In this document: piece after piece, positions 36,309 to 46,608 of the stretch | Layout: every line of letters begins with the position of its first letter | How positions within the stretch are numbered: position 1 is the first letter of the stretch | NCBI GenBank assembly: GCA_001599755.1 | Contig: BCHX01000008.1 | Location: forward strand, 1,798,001-1,862,000 | Direction of reading: 5' to 3' | Source: Gliomastix tumulicola | Taxonomy: Eukaryota; Ascomycota; Sordariomycetes; Hypocreales; Bionectriaceae | Length of the DNA stretch: 64,000 bases | Notes under the pieces: generated by a model | The model's input: only the letters and a program-made list of their open reading frames with translations | Database searches by the model: none | Told to the model about the DNA's origin: nothing | Translations under genes and position numbers: made by a program

Positions 36309-36331
36309 AGGTTCGAGGTTCGAGGTTCGAG
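36309..36331. repeat. 7-bp tandem repeat (aggttcg)
   Basis: Three full copies of aggttcg plus two bases. The resemblance of ggttcga to a tRNA B-box is superficial, since no tRNA fold surrounds it. Confidence 0.8.
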
Positions 36332-37487
36332 AGCGCTTCAGCGAAACAGCGCGGCTGCTCGCACTGCAGTGGCTGCACTGCAACGAAATTGAAGCGGTTA
36401 ACGAGCGCCTATTCGGAGCCGGCCACAGTCAATTAATTAATTGGTGCATACACAGACCTGAAAATTGATGCTCGTTACGCTAGTAATCGCCGTCCATTCC
36501 TGGCCCAGTTCTGGTCACGGCTCCTTGTCTGGCTGCAGGCAGGCAGCCCTGTGCAGCCCACACTGTAAGCTCACTGTGCACTGTACGAGAAACCAACCAA
36601 CCAGGGAAGCCCAGTCGCAACTCCGCCCCCCTCCTCAGGCTTCTCAGGCCCTCCCATGCCGCCCCTCGACCAACCAGCAAAGGACTACAGCAACTTCCAA
36701 CATGCCATCACACTCTTTTCGTTTCTTCCTTCTCCTGCTCTCCCACTCGCCAGCCGCCGCCTTTGTTTCTTCCGTCCTCCGTCACCAGGCAAGGCATCCC
36801 GCTGCTTGGTTTTTAGAGACGTCCGACCTGTGATCTCTAATCACCATCCTCGTCCAAGCCAGCCGCCTCCTGCAGCTAACCGCCCCCCTTCCAAGCGCAG
36901 CGCAAGCCCGTCTCTGGAAACTAGGCACGTATGTGGATCAGATGTTTCGCATCCTCGTCCCTGTCCTGACCATCACTATTACCACTTTCACCCTTCTTAT
37001 TCCTTCATTCCTTCCCCAGCAACGCTCCGGACTTGCCCTTCACCTTGCTTCTTTTGCCCTGCCTTGGCTGTTGTGTTTGCATCTAACAATAGCCATCGCA
37101 CTTGGAAACACGAAACTCGCGACACCCTCATATAACTTCCTTTCTTTCTAACACTCCTTTCCCTTCAGTTCGCCAGCCCGCCGAGCACGATTGCCGAGAG
37201 ACACTCGACCGCCCGACCGGACACCCATTTCTCGCGAATCGCCTTGCGTGTTGGATCCAGCAGTGCTGTCCACCGACCCGATCTCGCGAAGCCACTCCTT
37301 GCCCACCCTCTCACAGCATCACCTTACGTGTTCAGTCGCCGTTCGCCACTTTTTCTCTTCTCTACAACCTCTTTTGGCTATTATTTGGGCGACGCCATTC
37401 GAAGTGGAGGGTTGCAGGAGCCGGGGAGGACGCAGTTGAACGGAAGAGAACAAACTGCTTGTTTTGCGCTGTCACGAGCTTGGAAAC

Positions 37488-39923
37488 ATGCCCTCCGCAG
37501 CAGCAAGACGGATATTTGAGGACCAAATACCGTCATTCATGTCAGTATTTGACCTCGACGCTGAGACCATGGTCGACCGCGACACTGTCACGGTTGTCAA
37601 CCCTCGACTAGTCGGGACCGAAACCAAGGACCCAGCCTTCCAGAATCACCAGCAGAGCGTGCTCAGTCACAACGCCATCCACAACGACTCGGCCCATAAA
37701 CACAATGACAGTGCCTCGACTCAGATGACCGAATCCGCCGACTCATCACCGACAACCACGATGTCGACCACCGACTCCTCACCTTTGTCGGATCCCTCTC
37801 CGTCATCATCGCCAGACTCTCCCGTCAGTCTGATCCCTCTAAACAACTACCCTTCTACATCATTTGGAGGCCCGTTGAACAAGCCTTCACCCATCACAAC
37901 GGCAGCTGAGTTTGGAAGCTCGCTCGAGCGCCCGATGACCTCTCCGGGGCTTAGGCGGCCGCGAAACATGAAGGGGCTCTCCATCCAGCCACCGGTGATT
38001 GCCTCCACCATAACAAACACGATGGCATCCGAGCCCGCGTCGCCGGTCTTTATCAAGCCCAAGATCCCCGCGATGAAGCGCAAGCCTAGCCAGCTGAGCT
38101 TGAAAACAAACTCATCAGATCTCATGACCAGGCCAGTGGCTCTCGAAGTCCCCCCGTCACCGGCCATGCCTCCGATACTGCAGCGACGAGCGCTCAAACA
38201 TTCCCTATCTACCCCTCACATGCTCCCCAGCATCAAGTCATCGACCTTTGGACCCCCTGGTGGAATGACACTTCCTAACATGCTCGAGCGCAACGAATCG
38301 GGCCTGTCAGAAGTCCTGCGTCCGATGAAGACAAGCATGAATACGACATTCGATTCGTCTATTACGGAGGAAAACTCGCCGATCCGGCCGCAGCTCGCCA
38401 GCCGCATGGACGTTGAGCCATACCACGAGCAGGAAAACAACGAAGACCAAAAGACGCCAGGGTACCCTGATGGACCGATTGCGATCTACGACGACAACGT
38501 GTTTCTGTACCTGGAGCCGACCGCTGATGAGGCATCGCGATTCGACACTGTCATCAACGTCGCGAGAGAAGTTCGCAACCCTTTCTCCCAGCCCGAGCCC
38601 CAACGCCCTGTCAAGCGAAATCCTTTCGTATCGGACTTGAGTCCTATCCCCGACACAGCGATCACTGAGAGAAGCTTTGCGACAGCCTTCGAATTTCAGC
38701 CTTCAAACGCCTCAGTGGAGACACTCACTACGCCAAAGGCAAACCCTTTCTCGACGCCCGAGTATATCCACATGCCTTGGGATCACAACACGGACATTGC
38801 TCCTGATCTGATGCATCTCTGTGAAACGATTGAGAGCCGCACAAAGCAGGGCAAGAAAGTCCTGGTCCACTGCCAGCAAGGTGCCAGCCGCTCTGCCAGT
38901 CTGATCATTGCCTACGGTCTCTACCGAAAGCCTGAACTCAGCGTCAACGACGCGTACTATGCCGCCCAGTCTAAGAGCCAGTGGATCAGTCCGAACATGA
39001 AGCTCATGTACTCGCTTCAGGACTTCCACAAGGACTTGAGTAAGAAGCGCATGCCTTCTTCCTCCACTTACAAGCCCCGCTCTGGCAGGAGCCCGACTAA
39101 GCATAGGTTGACGCTGTCGGCTGATGCGATTGAGACATCTCTGAAGGAGCCAAGGACTGCGCCGCTCCCTGGTGAAGATGGACACAATGCGCATTTGAAT
39201 GTGCCTCATGTGGAAACTCGACCCCGTGGTAACTCTTCACCAGGTGGCCAGGTCTCCCCGGGACCGGCGTCAGCACCTCCGCACTTTTCATGGAAGGAGG
39301 AAATGGAGCAGAAGACTCTGGAGCGCCTGACCTCTGCACCACCCAAGGCCGCAGAGCTGGAACTTCCTAAGCGTCCCAAGATTGGACCATTCGAATCAAG
39401 AGGATCTCCGCCTGCTCCCATCTTCTCATCTGCACCCGCCCCAGCGCCAGCTTCTACGCCGTCCCCGCCTGTCTTTAACTTCTCTCGCAAGATTGACAGA
39501 ACAAGTCAGCCTCCACCTACTCCAGGGTTCGGCCCCCCTGCGGGATTCGGTTTCCAATCAATGGATTTCCCACGCCTCTCAAAGCCATCCATGGAAAGTT
39601 TGGGTCGTTCCTCAATGTGGTCGAGGGATCCGCATACTGACCGCAGCCCTGCCTTTGGACCGGCATATCCAGAAGACAACGCGATGATGTCTCCTCGTGC
39701 TGAAGCCATGACGACCAACCCTTTCCAAGACGTGTCATCAGTCGCCGGAATGCGCTTCGACCAGCCGCCGCCATCGAGCGACGGGCTCTTCTCACCAAGA
39801 GCGACAATGTTCCCTCGCGATCCGTTAACGCCATTCGGACGGGCTCTGCAGGTGGCAGACCCTAGGAGTCCCCCGACGATGGGCGAAACGCCGATTGTGC
39901 GCTCCATCGACGACATTTTATAG
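37488..39923 (+). CDS. Dual-specificity (MAP kinase) phosphatase
   Basis: Uninterrupted frame; 811 residues from the ATG at 37488 (an ATG at 37464 would add eight, one at 37539 would remove 17). The first 330 residues are Ser/Pro/Thr-rich. The phosphatase domain spans about 330-520: IAIYDDNVFLYLEPTADE, VINVAREVRNPF, a loop insertion rich in Pro, YIHMPWDHNTDI with the candidate general-acid Asp, then VHCQQGASRSASLIIAYG with catalytic Cys near residue 462, and the closing SPNMKLMYSLQDF helix. This is the arrangement of fungal MAPK phosphatases such as yeast Msg5 and its relatives, which switch off cell-wall and pheromone MAP kinases; the target here is inferred. The C-terminal 290 residues are Pro-rich and disordered. 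A long leader with many small frames precedes it. Confidence 0.88.
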   Translation: MPSAAARRIFEDQIPSFMSVFDLDAETMVDRDTVTVVNPRLVGTETKDPAFQNHQQSVLSHNAIHNDSAHKHNDSASTQMTESADSSPTTTMSTTDSSPLSDPSPSSSPDSPVSLIPLNNYPSTSFGGPLNKPSPITTAAEFGSSLERPMTSPGLRRPRNMKGLSIQPPVIASTITNTMASEPASPVFIKPKIPAMKRKPSQLSLKTNSSDLMTRPVALEVPPSPAMPPILQRRALKHSLSTPHMLPSIKSSTFGPPGGMTLPNMLERNESGLSEVLRPMKTSMNTTFDSSITEENSPIRPQLASRMDVEPYHEQENNEDQKTPGYPDGPIAIYDDNVFLYLEPTADEASRFDTVINVAREVRNPFSQPEPQRPVKRNPFVSDLSPIPDTAITERSFATAFEFQPSNASVETLTTPKANPFSTPEYIHMPWDHNTDIAPDLMHLCETIESRTKQGKKVLVHCQQGASRSASLIIAYGLYRKPELSVNDAYYAAQSKSQWISPNMKLMYSLQDFHKDLSKKRMPSSSTYKPRSGRSPTKHRLTLSADAIETSLKEPRTAPLPGEDGHNAHLNVPHVETRPRGNSSPGGQVSPGPASAPPHFSWKEEMEQKTLERLTSAPPKAAELELPKRPKIGPFESRGSPPAPIFSSAPAPAPASTPSPPVFNFSRKIDRTSQPPPTPGFGPPAGFGFQSMDFPRLSKPSMESLGRSSMWSRDPHTDRSPAFGPAYPEDNAMMSPRAEAMTTNPFQDVSSVAGMRFDQPPPSSDGLFSPRATMFPRDPLTPFGRALQVADPRSPPTMGETPIVRSIDDIL

Positions 39924-40801
39924 CAGGGCCAACGGCCCCCCTACGAGCCCCTCAATATGCTACATACCACGAGCATTTGCCAATCCAATTAGCATGCCTC
40001 TCTATTCCCCCATCCTTCATGTCCTTTCTCCCGGCTGCTGGTGTGCATCGACGGACGCTCAGCCAAGCACATACATTTTCGCACAGACATATTTTTTTTG
40101 GGGGTACCGACATACGTAATGTAAAACAACACCTTACCTATGCATCGACAGCATCGTCGTCACCGATGTACTCTCTTTGTTTCTCTCCTTTGTCTTTTTC
40201 TTGTTTTTGGATCTACGGCTACGGAGTTTTGTGGGAAATCTTCGTCTATTGGACGGAAACATACATTACATTCGTTATTTTTCACCGGTACAGGGTCCCA
40301 TACCCGTGCGCGTTCGTTTTACGACTTGCCTCCCTGCGATGAGCGGTCCTATCATTTTCTTGCGAAAGGAGGGAGGGGAGGGGAAAGGGGAAACATGGGA
40401 TTTTCATGAATAATATTCGGAGGGGAGAGGAGTATCTAAGGACAAAGGGGTTCACGGCATACACCTTAGGAGGAGGACACACTATTACGCTCTGAATATT
40501 CTTCGATCCAGAGTTGGTATTCTCCGAATTTACAAACTTTTCTTTGAGAAAGCCAGGATTAGCTTTTTTAGACGAGAAGATAACGAAACACAAGATGAAA
40601 GAAAGGGCTGGAAACCCGCATTGGAATCCAATTTGCTGTGTCTTTGCATTTCTATTGCTTGCTATATACGTTGTGAATATTGATTGATCTAGTCGTAGAT
40701 GTGTGCAGTATGCCTCTTGTTTTTTTTTGGCGTCGGCCGTGCCATATTTTCCCTCATAAGCTCTAGTTTACGTTTTATTTTATTTTTCATCCCGGCATTT
40801 C
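39924..40801. other. Intergenic, convergent 3' ends
   Basis: 878 bases between the phosphatase and HUT1 stops, relatively A/T-rich with T runs near 40089-40096 and 40722-40730. Likely two 3' UTRs. No gene recognised. Confidence 0.5.
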
Positions 40802-42190
40802 TCATTTGTTCTTCTTGACGCCGTTGGCCTTGGCTGCCTCCTTGGCCAGCTTCTCCTGGCGCGCAATGGCGGCCTCGACGCCGATGCCGCCAAAGACGAG
40901 GCCGACGCCGAGCCACTGCATCTGCGTGAGGCGGTGGCCGAAGGCGAAGACGGAGAGGATCATGGTGAACATCTTGCGCGTGACGGTGACGGTGACGAGG
41001 AGCACCGACGAGAAGGTCGAGAGGGTGTAGACTAGATAGATATATATTCGTTAGTTTCTAGTACAGATTTTAAATACTCTGGGGTCTGGGTGGTGGTGGT
41101 TGGTTGGTTGGTTTCTCGACTCACAGATAAAGACCTGCCCGACGGCGCCGCAGACGGCGAAGCCGAGGACGTCCTTCCAGACGGCAGGGTACCTCGCCAT
41201 GAAGTCCAGCGCCGCGCGCAGCTCCCCGGCGTTCCCCGCGACGACATCCATCCCCAGCCAGTCGCCGGCGCCCGTGGCCGCCAGCCACGGGCTGACGAGC
41301 AGGTACAGGCCCGTGACGAGCGTGCTCATCATGTTGTTGGCGCACATCATCTGCGGGCCGCTGTAGGGGCGGAAGCTCTGGAAGATGTGGTCCTGCGTGC
41401 TGTTGGTCAGCCCGTCGAAGAGCAGGTTGATGCCGAGCAGCAGCAGGCCCCAGGACGTGCTGGCGCCGTCGGCTTTCGCGGCCGAGGTCTTGTGCTTCTT
41501 GCCCGAGTGCAGCGTGAAGACGGCGACGCCGGCCGTGACGGCCGCGACGACGAGGTACTTGTACAGCGGGTAGCTCTTGCGGAAGAGCGTGATGTGGAGG
41601 AACATGACGGGGAGCAGCTTGCAGCTCTTGGCGAGGAGGAAGGTGATGTAGTCGATGTGCGACAGGCTCGCGTAGCCAAAGGGGCTGGCGAGGCTGCTCG
41701 TCACGGCGACGAGGGCCAGCGGCGCGAGGATCGCCTTGGAGGGGATGATGGGCGGGACGGCCTTGCCCTTGGGCGTCGAGGCGAGGAGGTACACGGAGCC
41801 GACGGTGGCGGCGAAGAGGGACTGGATGGTGTTGAGGAACACGGGGAACTGCCACTTCTCGGGGGCGTCGATGTCACCATGCGGTGTCGTCGTGAGCTTT
41901 TCCTGGAGATACGCCCACGTCAGGCTACATCCGCGTCAGTCCACAATCACCTCTTGAACAATGCGACGCGCGCCGACTTACAACGAGGCGTAGATTCCAG
42001 CAACGGCAATGACGAGCTGCAGCACGCCAGCCTCCTTCTTCTCCTCCTCAACATCCTTCTTCACCGCAGCGCCATTGGTGGCATGTCCGTTCGTAGCGAC
42101 CCCGTTGGAACCCTCCCACGTAGCCGTGGTCTTGTTGAAGTACTCGGACGAGGACTCGCGCTTCACGGCGGGCTGCTTCGACCGAGCCAT
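40802..42190 (-). CDS. HUT1: ER UDP-galactose/nucleotide-sugar transporter Hut1
   Basis: Three exons on the minus strand (42190-41982, 41924-41125, 41031-40802), 412 residues. After a 50-residue polar head comes VLQLVIAVAGIYASFLTWAY and about ten hydrophobic helices. Typical SLC35B/Hut1 blocks are visible: FPVFLNTIQSLFAATVG, FGYASLSHIDYITFLLAKSCKLLPVM, LFDGLTNSTQDHIF and TVTVTRKMFTMILSVFAFGH. Exon joins restore ASFLTW and VFIFYTLSTFSS exactly. Yeast and fission-yeast Hut1 act at the ER and supply nucleotide sugar to the lumen, affecting glycosylation and folding. The C-terminus is KKNK, a dilysine KKxx ER-retrieval signal, which agrees with ER location. The strong GC content of this gene exceeds that of its flanks. 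Confidence 0.93.
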
Positions 42191-43491
42191 TGCGACGAGA
42201 GGCTGGACTGACTTGCGTGTAAGTGAAACGAAATGTGCGGAAGAGACTTGACGAGCCGTGGAGGACAAGAACTTACAAGAGGACAGATGAACCCGGGGAA
42301 TTGCAGCCCCCGACTTGTATGCGACGTCGAAATGGACAGATGGCTTCAGCGCCTCGCCCAAAGAGGTACCCGCCTGTGGGGACGATTTGATCACTGGAGG
42401 CAGGACCCTGGGCTAGGCTGAAAATTCCCCTGTTCAAGTACCGTGTGCCTTGTGACTTTCCCCGATTCGGCTTAGACTGATGAACGAGTCTCGAGACAAC
42501 CTACCCATTACTCGTGAAAAGATCCCACTTACTCATAGAGTAGAGTCGAGTCATGCACCTCTAGAGCATTGTGAGTAATGCATTACAATCAATATATTTA
42601 GGCTCCTTGTGAAAGGCTAAATACAGTCCCAAGGTATCTAACAACCAGCCTCCAAATTCGCCCGTCATGACAGGGGGTATAGCGACACTTCAATCCACCA
42701 AAGCAAAAATATCATCTGCGCCAGGCCGTAAGCTCGAGGAGAAGACATCGGCAGAGAGGGAAGGGTACAGATGCCAACTAGCACATAGCAAGTTGACAGA
42801 TCGGAGTGTGACAAGTTGGTTAGGTAAAGTGGACGTCTCGGGTGGTAGAGGTAGGCTGTAAAGCAATAAAGGAGGGGAGTGGCGGAAGTAAGGATTGTCG
42901 GGGGCGTAGTTGACGGGAGCGAGGCTTGTGGCTCGTTGCCTATCGTCCATGGATGATATGCGTTGAAGCCAAACAACCAAGATCCGTCGTTGTTGGATGG
43001 TTTTCTTTTGATTCTGTCTGTGACGGTGCGAAGTCCGTTCCATTATGGGCAACGCCTGATACCAGTTCGTCTGAAATCGGCACAACCTCTTGGGCTGCAG
43101 CGGCAATTCCAGATCATCTGGTTCGAGGCATCTACCCGTCTTGAAAAATACAGATGCTCCTCACTTCGATTTCGAAAGGGGTGGTGAGGATAGGCGGGGA
43201 ATGTGAGGAACGGGGGGGAAAGCGTAGTAATGAGGAAGATCCGCCTTGAAGTAACGTGATGGTAGTGATGAAGGAGACGGATGAGAAACAAGGTTGTGTG
43301 ATGGTGATGTTCGGGGTAGAAAGAATAAGTGTCAAGCGTTCCCTGGGACAAGGTGGTATAGATCTTGAGTGGGCCTGTTTCATTGTCAATATTTGCTAAA
43401 ATAGCGAGTTGCAAATTGGCGTCGCTTACGTGAATGCGAGAGAGATGCTTCGGACCACTGCGGCCTAGCTCCTCTCAGACCCTCAGCTGGC
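42191..43491. other. Intergenic, HUT1 promoter side and KH-gene 3' side
   Basis: 1.3 kb between two minus-strand genes. The frames at 42665-43414 have no recognisable similarity. It probably holds the KH gene 3' UTR and the HUT1 promoter. Confidence 0.5.
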
Positions 43492-44653
43492 CTACTCCGA
43501 GTCCTGTGCCTGGCTTCGGCGCATCTTCTCGGCCTCAAGATTCTCATACAGGAGGAACAGGGCAGATTCATTGGCCTTAGCAGTGCCCATGATGGTGAAC
43601 ATGCGCTCACCCGTCTCATCATGAGGGGCCTTGGCAATTGAGATGCGAGCACCCGATGTCTTGCGGATCTCGCTAATCTTGCTACCGGCGCGGCCGATAA
43701 TGCAGCCAACCATGTCGGCCGGAATGCTGATGTTTTGCGTCAGGATCTCCTCGCCATTCTCATCGTGAGTGGGAGGGCCTCGTGCTGCAGCATCGGAGTC
43801 GGAGCGACGGTTGAAAGGCCGAGAGCTTCCGTCACTGAAATCAGCCCCATTGCCGGTCCGCATGACTCGAGGGCTGCTGTAGTCAGCTCTGGGGGCTCCA
43901 AAGGAGGGAGTGGCTGCAGCACCCGATCCGGCGGGCTGGGTGCGCACGGCAGGGTTGTAGAGCACCGTGCCAGTACCGCGCTGCCAGTCATCGACCAGGC
44001 ACTTGGAGATCTCCCAAATGGCGCTCTGGATGCCCTCGGGAGTGCCTTGCACTTCAACGACACGCTCGGTTGACTGAGGAAGCATTTCCTTCTGAGCAAC
44101 CATGCGAACACCGGATGAGTCTTGGATATGCTTGATCTTCAGACCGTGTCTTCCAATGATGGTACCCATCTGGTTGTGGGAGATGAGCAGCTTGATGGCT
44201 AGTGACGGTCAGTAAAGCGCGAAGTGTCTTGGGGAAGGCAGACGATGACGTACGATGGGTTCCGTTGCTCTGAACGATTCCTCCCATGCCCATCGCCGGG
44301 GCGCCTTCGAGCAGAGCTCGTGCAACGATGGCATAAGCTCTGGAGATGGCATCGCAGCCACCAGTGATGGTAAGGACGCGGTCGTGCACGCCTTGGACGA
44401 CCTTGCTGACTCCGGCCTTGACGCCAGTCTCATCGCGGAGATCGGCAACGTTCTTTCCACCCTTTCCGATGATAACTCCAGCTTCCTTGGACGATACGAT
44501 GGCACGGAGAGTGAGCTGGGCCTGGGCGTATTCCTCGTCTGTCTTAGGGGCGGGCTCGCCGTCAGGTCCAACTCGATCATCGATCTTCAGCTGGTTGATG
44601 GCATCGGTGACGTCGCCACCGTTGGAGGTGTGAAGGTCCTGCGTGGCAGACAT
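43492..44653 (-). CDS. Triple-KH-domain RNA-binding protein (Pbp2/Rnc1-like)
   Basis: Two exons on the minus strand (44653-44254, 44198-43492), 368 residues. Three KH domains are clear: KH1 at about 46-115 with IIGKGGKN, KH2 at about 134-205 with LLISHNQMGTIIGRHG, and KH3 at about 280-350 with VGCIIGRAGSK. All three keep the GxxG loop, so all should bind single-stranded RNA. The linker between KH2 and KH3 is Ser/Arg-rich. The layout matches PCBP/hnRNP-K-like fungal proteins such as Pbp2, Hek2 and fission-yeast Rnc1, which bind mRNAs and affect their stability or localisation. The intron (55 bases) gives GTHPIKLLISHNQ. The start at 44653 (MSATQDLH) was chosen because upstream residues are translated repeat sequence. 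Confidence 0.9.
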
Positions 44654-46608
44654 TTCGGCAGTGGTGTGGGCGAAGCTGAATGCTGTGAGGGCAGGTGGTG
44701 GTGGTGGTGGTGGTGGTGGTGGAAAGCGAGAACAGCTGTAAAGCTGAGTGTGGGGAGGGAATCGGGCGGAGGTTACGAGTCGCGTGGCGGGAAGTCCGTC
44801 AAGCTTGATGTCTACATTCAATGTTAGTCAACGCGATACGTCATTGGGTGTATTGCACGCTTAGAGCTGGAGAAAGATGTCGCGACCATCGAGCGCAGCA
44901 GTTCTGGTAGAAATGAAGGCGAGGTGCCATCAAGTCTGCCAGAGGCGGAGCAGGTTCGCAACCGGCGTGAGCAACGCACCTGAATGATGTTGGAGGTGTG
45001 AATCTCCAGAAAGTGGTTGGAATGGGGTGACAACTGCGAAAGATGGGGAGAAATTGTTTCGCGACAGCCGCGTCCTCGGAGCGAAACAGCAAGCAAGGGT
45101 GGAAATTTTGCGTCGCGGCGGTTGAGATGGCGGGGTTGTCGTTGAGCGACACCACAGAAAGCTCTGCCGGCGGTGCGGTGGGGGATTGAGGTGAGAGAGA
45201 CGAGGGCGGGAGGTGGCGTAAAACGGCGAGAGGTGCGTAATGGAGGGGGATCGGAATTGTGTGATGGGAGAGAGAGGTCGGGCGGCGAAGGGCGGAGAGA
45301 GGAGAGGGAGTATGGAAGGGTTTGGGGCGACAAAGAGATGGGAGTGTGATGCAGGAAGAAAGACGGGAACAGAGGACAAGAAGAGGAGCTTTTCAGAAGT
45401 GGGTGGATGTGGATGGTGGACTTGACAATGACGGGTGGGATGATGGAGTGGTTGGAGGTGAAGCCACTGAAGCCACTGAGGGCACCGCACTGAGGGACAA
45501 GTGGGGCCTGGCTCCAAGACCTGGTGCCAGGGTAGGAGGTACTTCCTGGTTAGCAGTGCTAGTCCTCCGTAGTATGCATCTGCACCAGCAAATCACAGCG
45601 CGGGAAGGCACGTACGACCGCTCGAAGGCACTCGCTCGCTTGACGCGTCGTCCGAGGACCGGAAGCCGTGATGGATTCGCGGAACAATGGCAAGCGCCTG
45701 CGCAAGATCAGGTAGGAGGTGAAGCGAGTTCCTGCCCGTGTGCGCGCGCACGCCGGCACGGATGGGTTGTACTTGTAAGTGCCGTACCGAAGAGCCTTCC
45801 AGGCACCTGTAGCAACAGCAACTGGGTGGTACGCACTTAGCGGTGCTACCAGCAACTAAGTAAGACCCTCTTACCTACTAGTAGACCGATGGCAGGATGG
45901 GGCCGAGGTGGTGACATAAAAAGCAGGGCCGCAATTCCACACCAACGGGAAGGACCAGCGTATTCTGAGAGGGCGCACTACCAAATTACGACCACAGCGA
46001 CTGTTGGTGGGGTCAGCCTTTATGTCACCCCTCTGGGGTCTAGGTCCGAGTAGATCAGCACAGCCATGTGATGTGATGTGCCTGACCCCGGCCTCGAAGC
46101 GCGTGCGTTGGTGGAGCGACGTGACAGCCAGTCCAATCCGACTTCCCGTCCGTGTCGAAGCTGAGGGACCTGCTACAAGTGGAATTGGATTGGAGAATTC
46201 GGCAGGGACTGCTGCCTCGATTCACGAGTGTACAAATGCAGGTAATTGCAGAGGTGTAATTACCAGATGCAAGGTCGAGGAAAGCACCGCCAATGGAGAC
46301 AACCTGGTCTGTGTGTTCATCTCCAATCCCCCGGCCAGCGCGTCCCAGTGGCCCTGCCGTGCGGCTTCTATTGGATGATCACAGAGGAGTCCCTGCACCT
46401 CGAGGATTGCGAATGCGGGGTGAATCATGGGACAGGGCTTCATAAGCCCATGCATTTCATTAATGATATCGGAAGACGAATACGAGACCAAGCTTGTCGC
46501 CGTAATGAGGCCAAGATGAGCCTTGATAAACAACTCTCCGCATGCAAAGGATCCCCAGGTTTCAAGCAGGTATGGAGGGGGAAGCCAAGGTCTCAAATAG
46601 CATACCAA
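44654..46608. other. Intergenic, KH-gene promoter side
   Basis: About 2 kb upstream of the KH gene and downstream of the aftiphilin-like gene (both minus). It starts with a (GGT)n microsatellite at about 44696-44722 within the likely 5' leader. Small frames on both strands show no recognisable domains. Confidence 0.5.
44696..44722. repeat. Trinucleotide (GGT)n microsatellite
   Basis: Nine GGT/TGG units just upstream of the KH gene start (ACC on the sense strand). Seen directly. A candidate length-variable site in the 5' leader. Confidence 0.85.

Larger units (their letters stand above)
32642..37487. other. Long spacer between divergent genes (4.8 kb)
   Basis: Separates the Ser/Pro-rich gene (-) from the phosphatase gene (+). 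Small frames up to 246 codons (for example 33838-34578) show no recognisable domain and no homopolymer or codon pattern like the neighbouring genes. It contains a 14-bp palindrome at 33836-33849 and a 7-bp tandem repeat at 36309-36331. From about 36600 to 37460 the sequence is pyrimidine-rich with many short open frames, as expected for a long fungal 5' leader. Confidence 0.5.

Noticed and set aside
36309..36331. ggttcga repeats as tRNA B-boxes
   Set aside because: Simple tandem repeat without any surrounding tRNA structure.
41090..42211. 373-codon plus-strand frame opposite HUT1
   Set aside because: Antisense shadow of the GC-rich HUT1 gene; composition is Arg/Asp/Glu repeats without domains.
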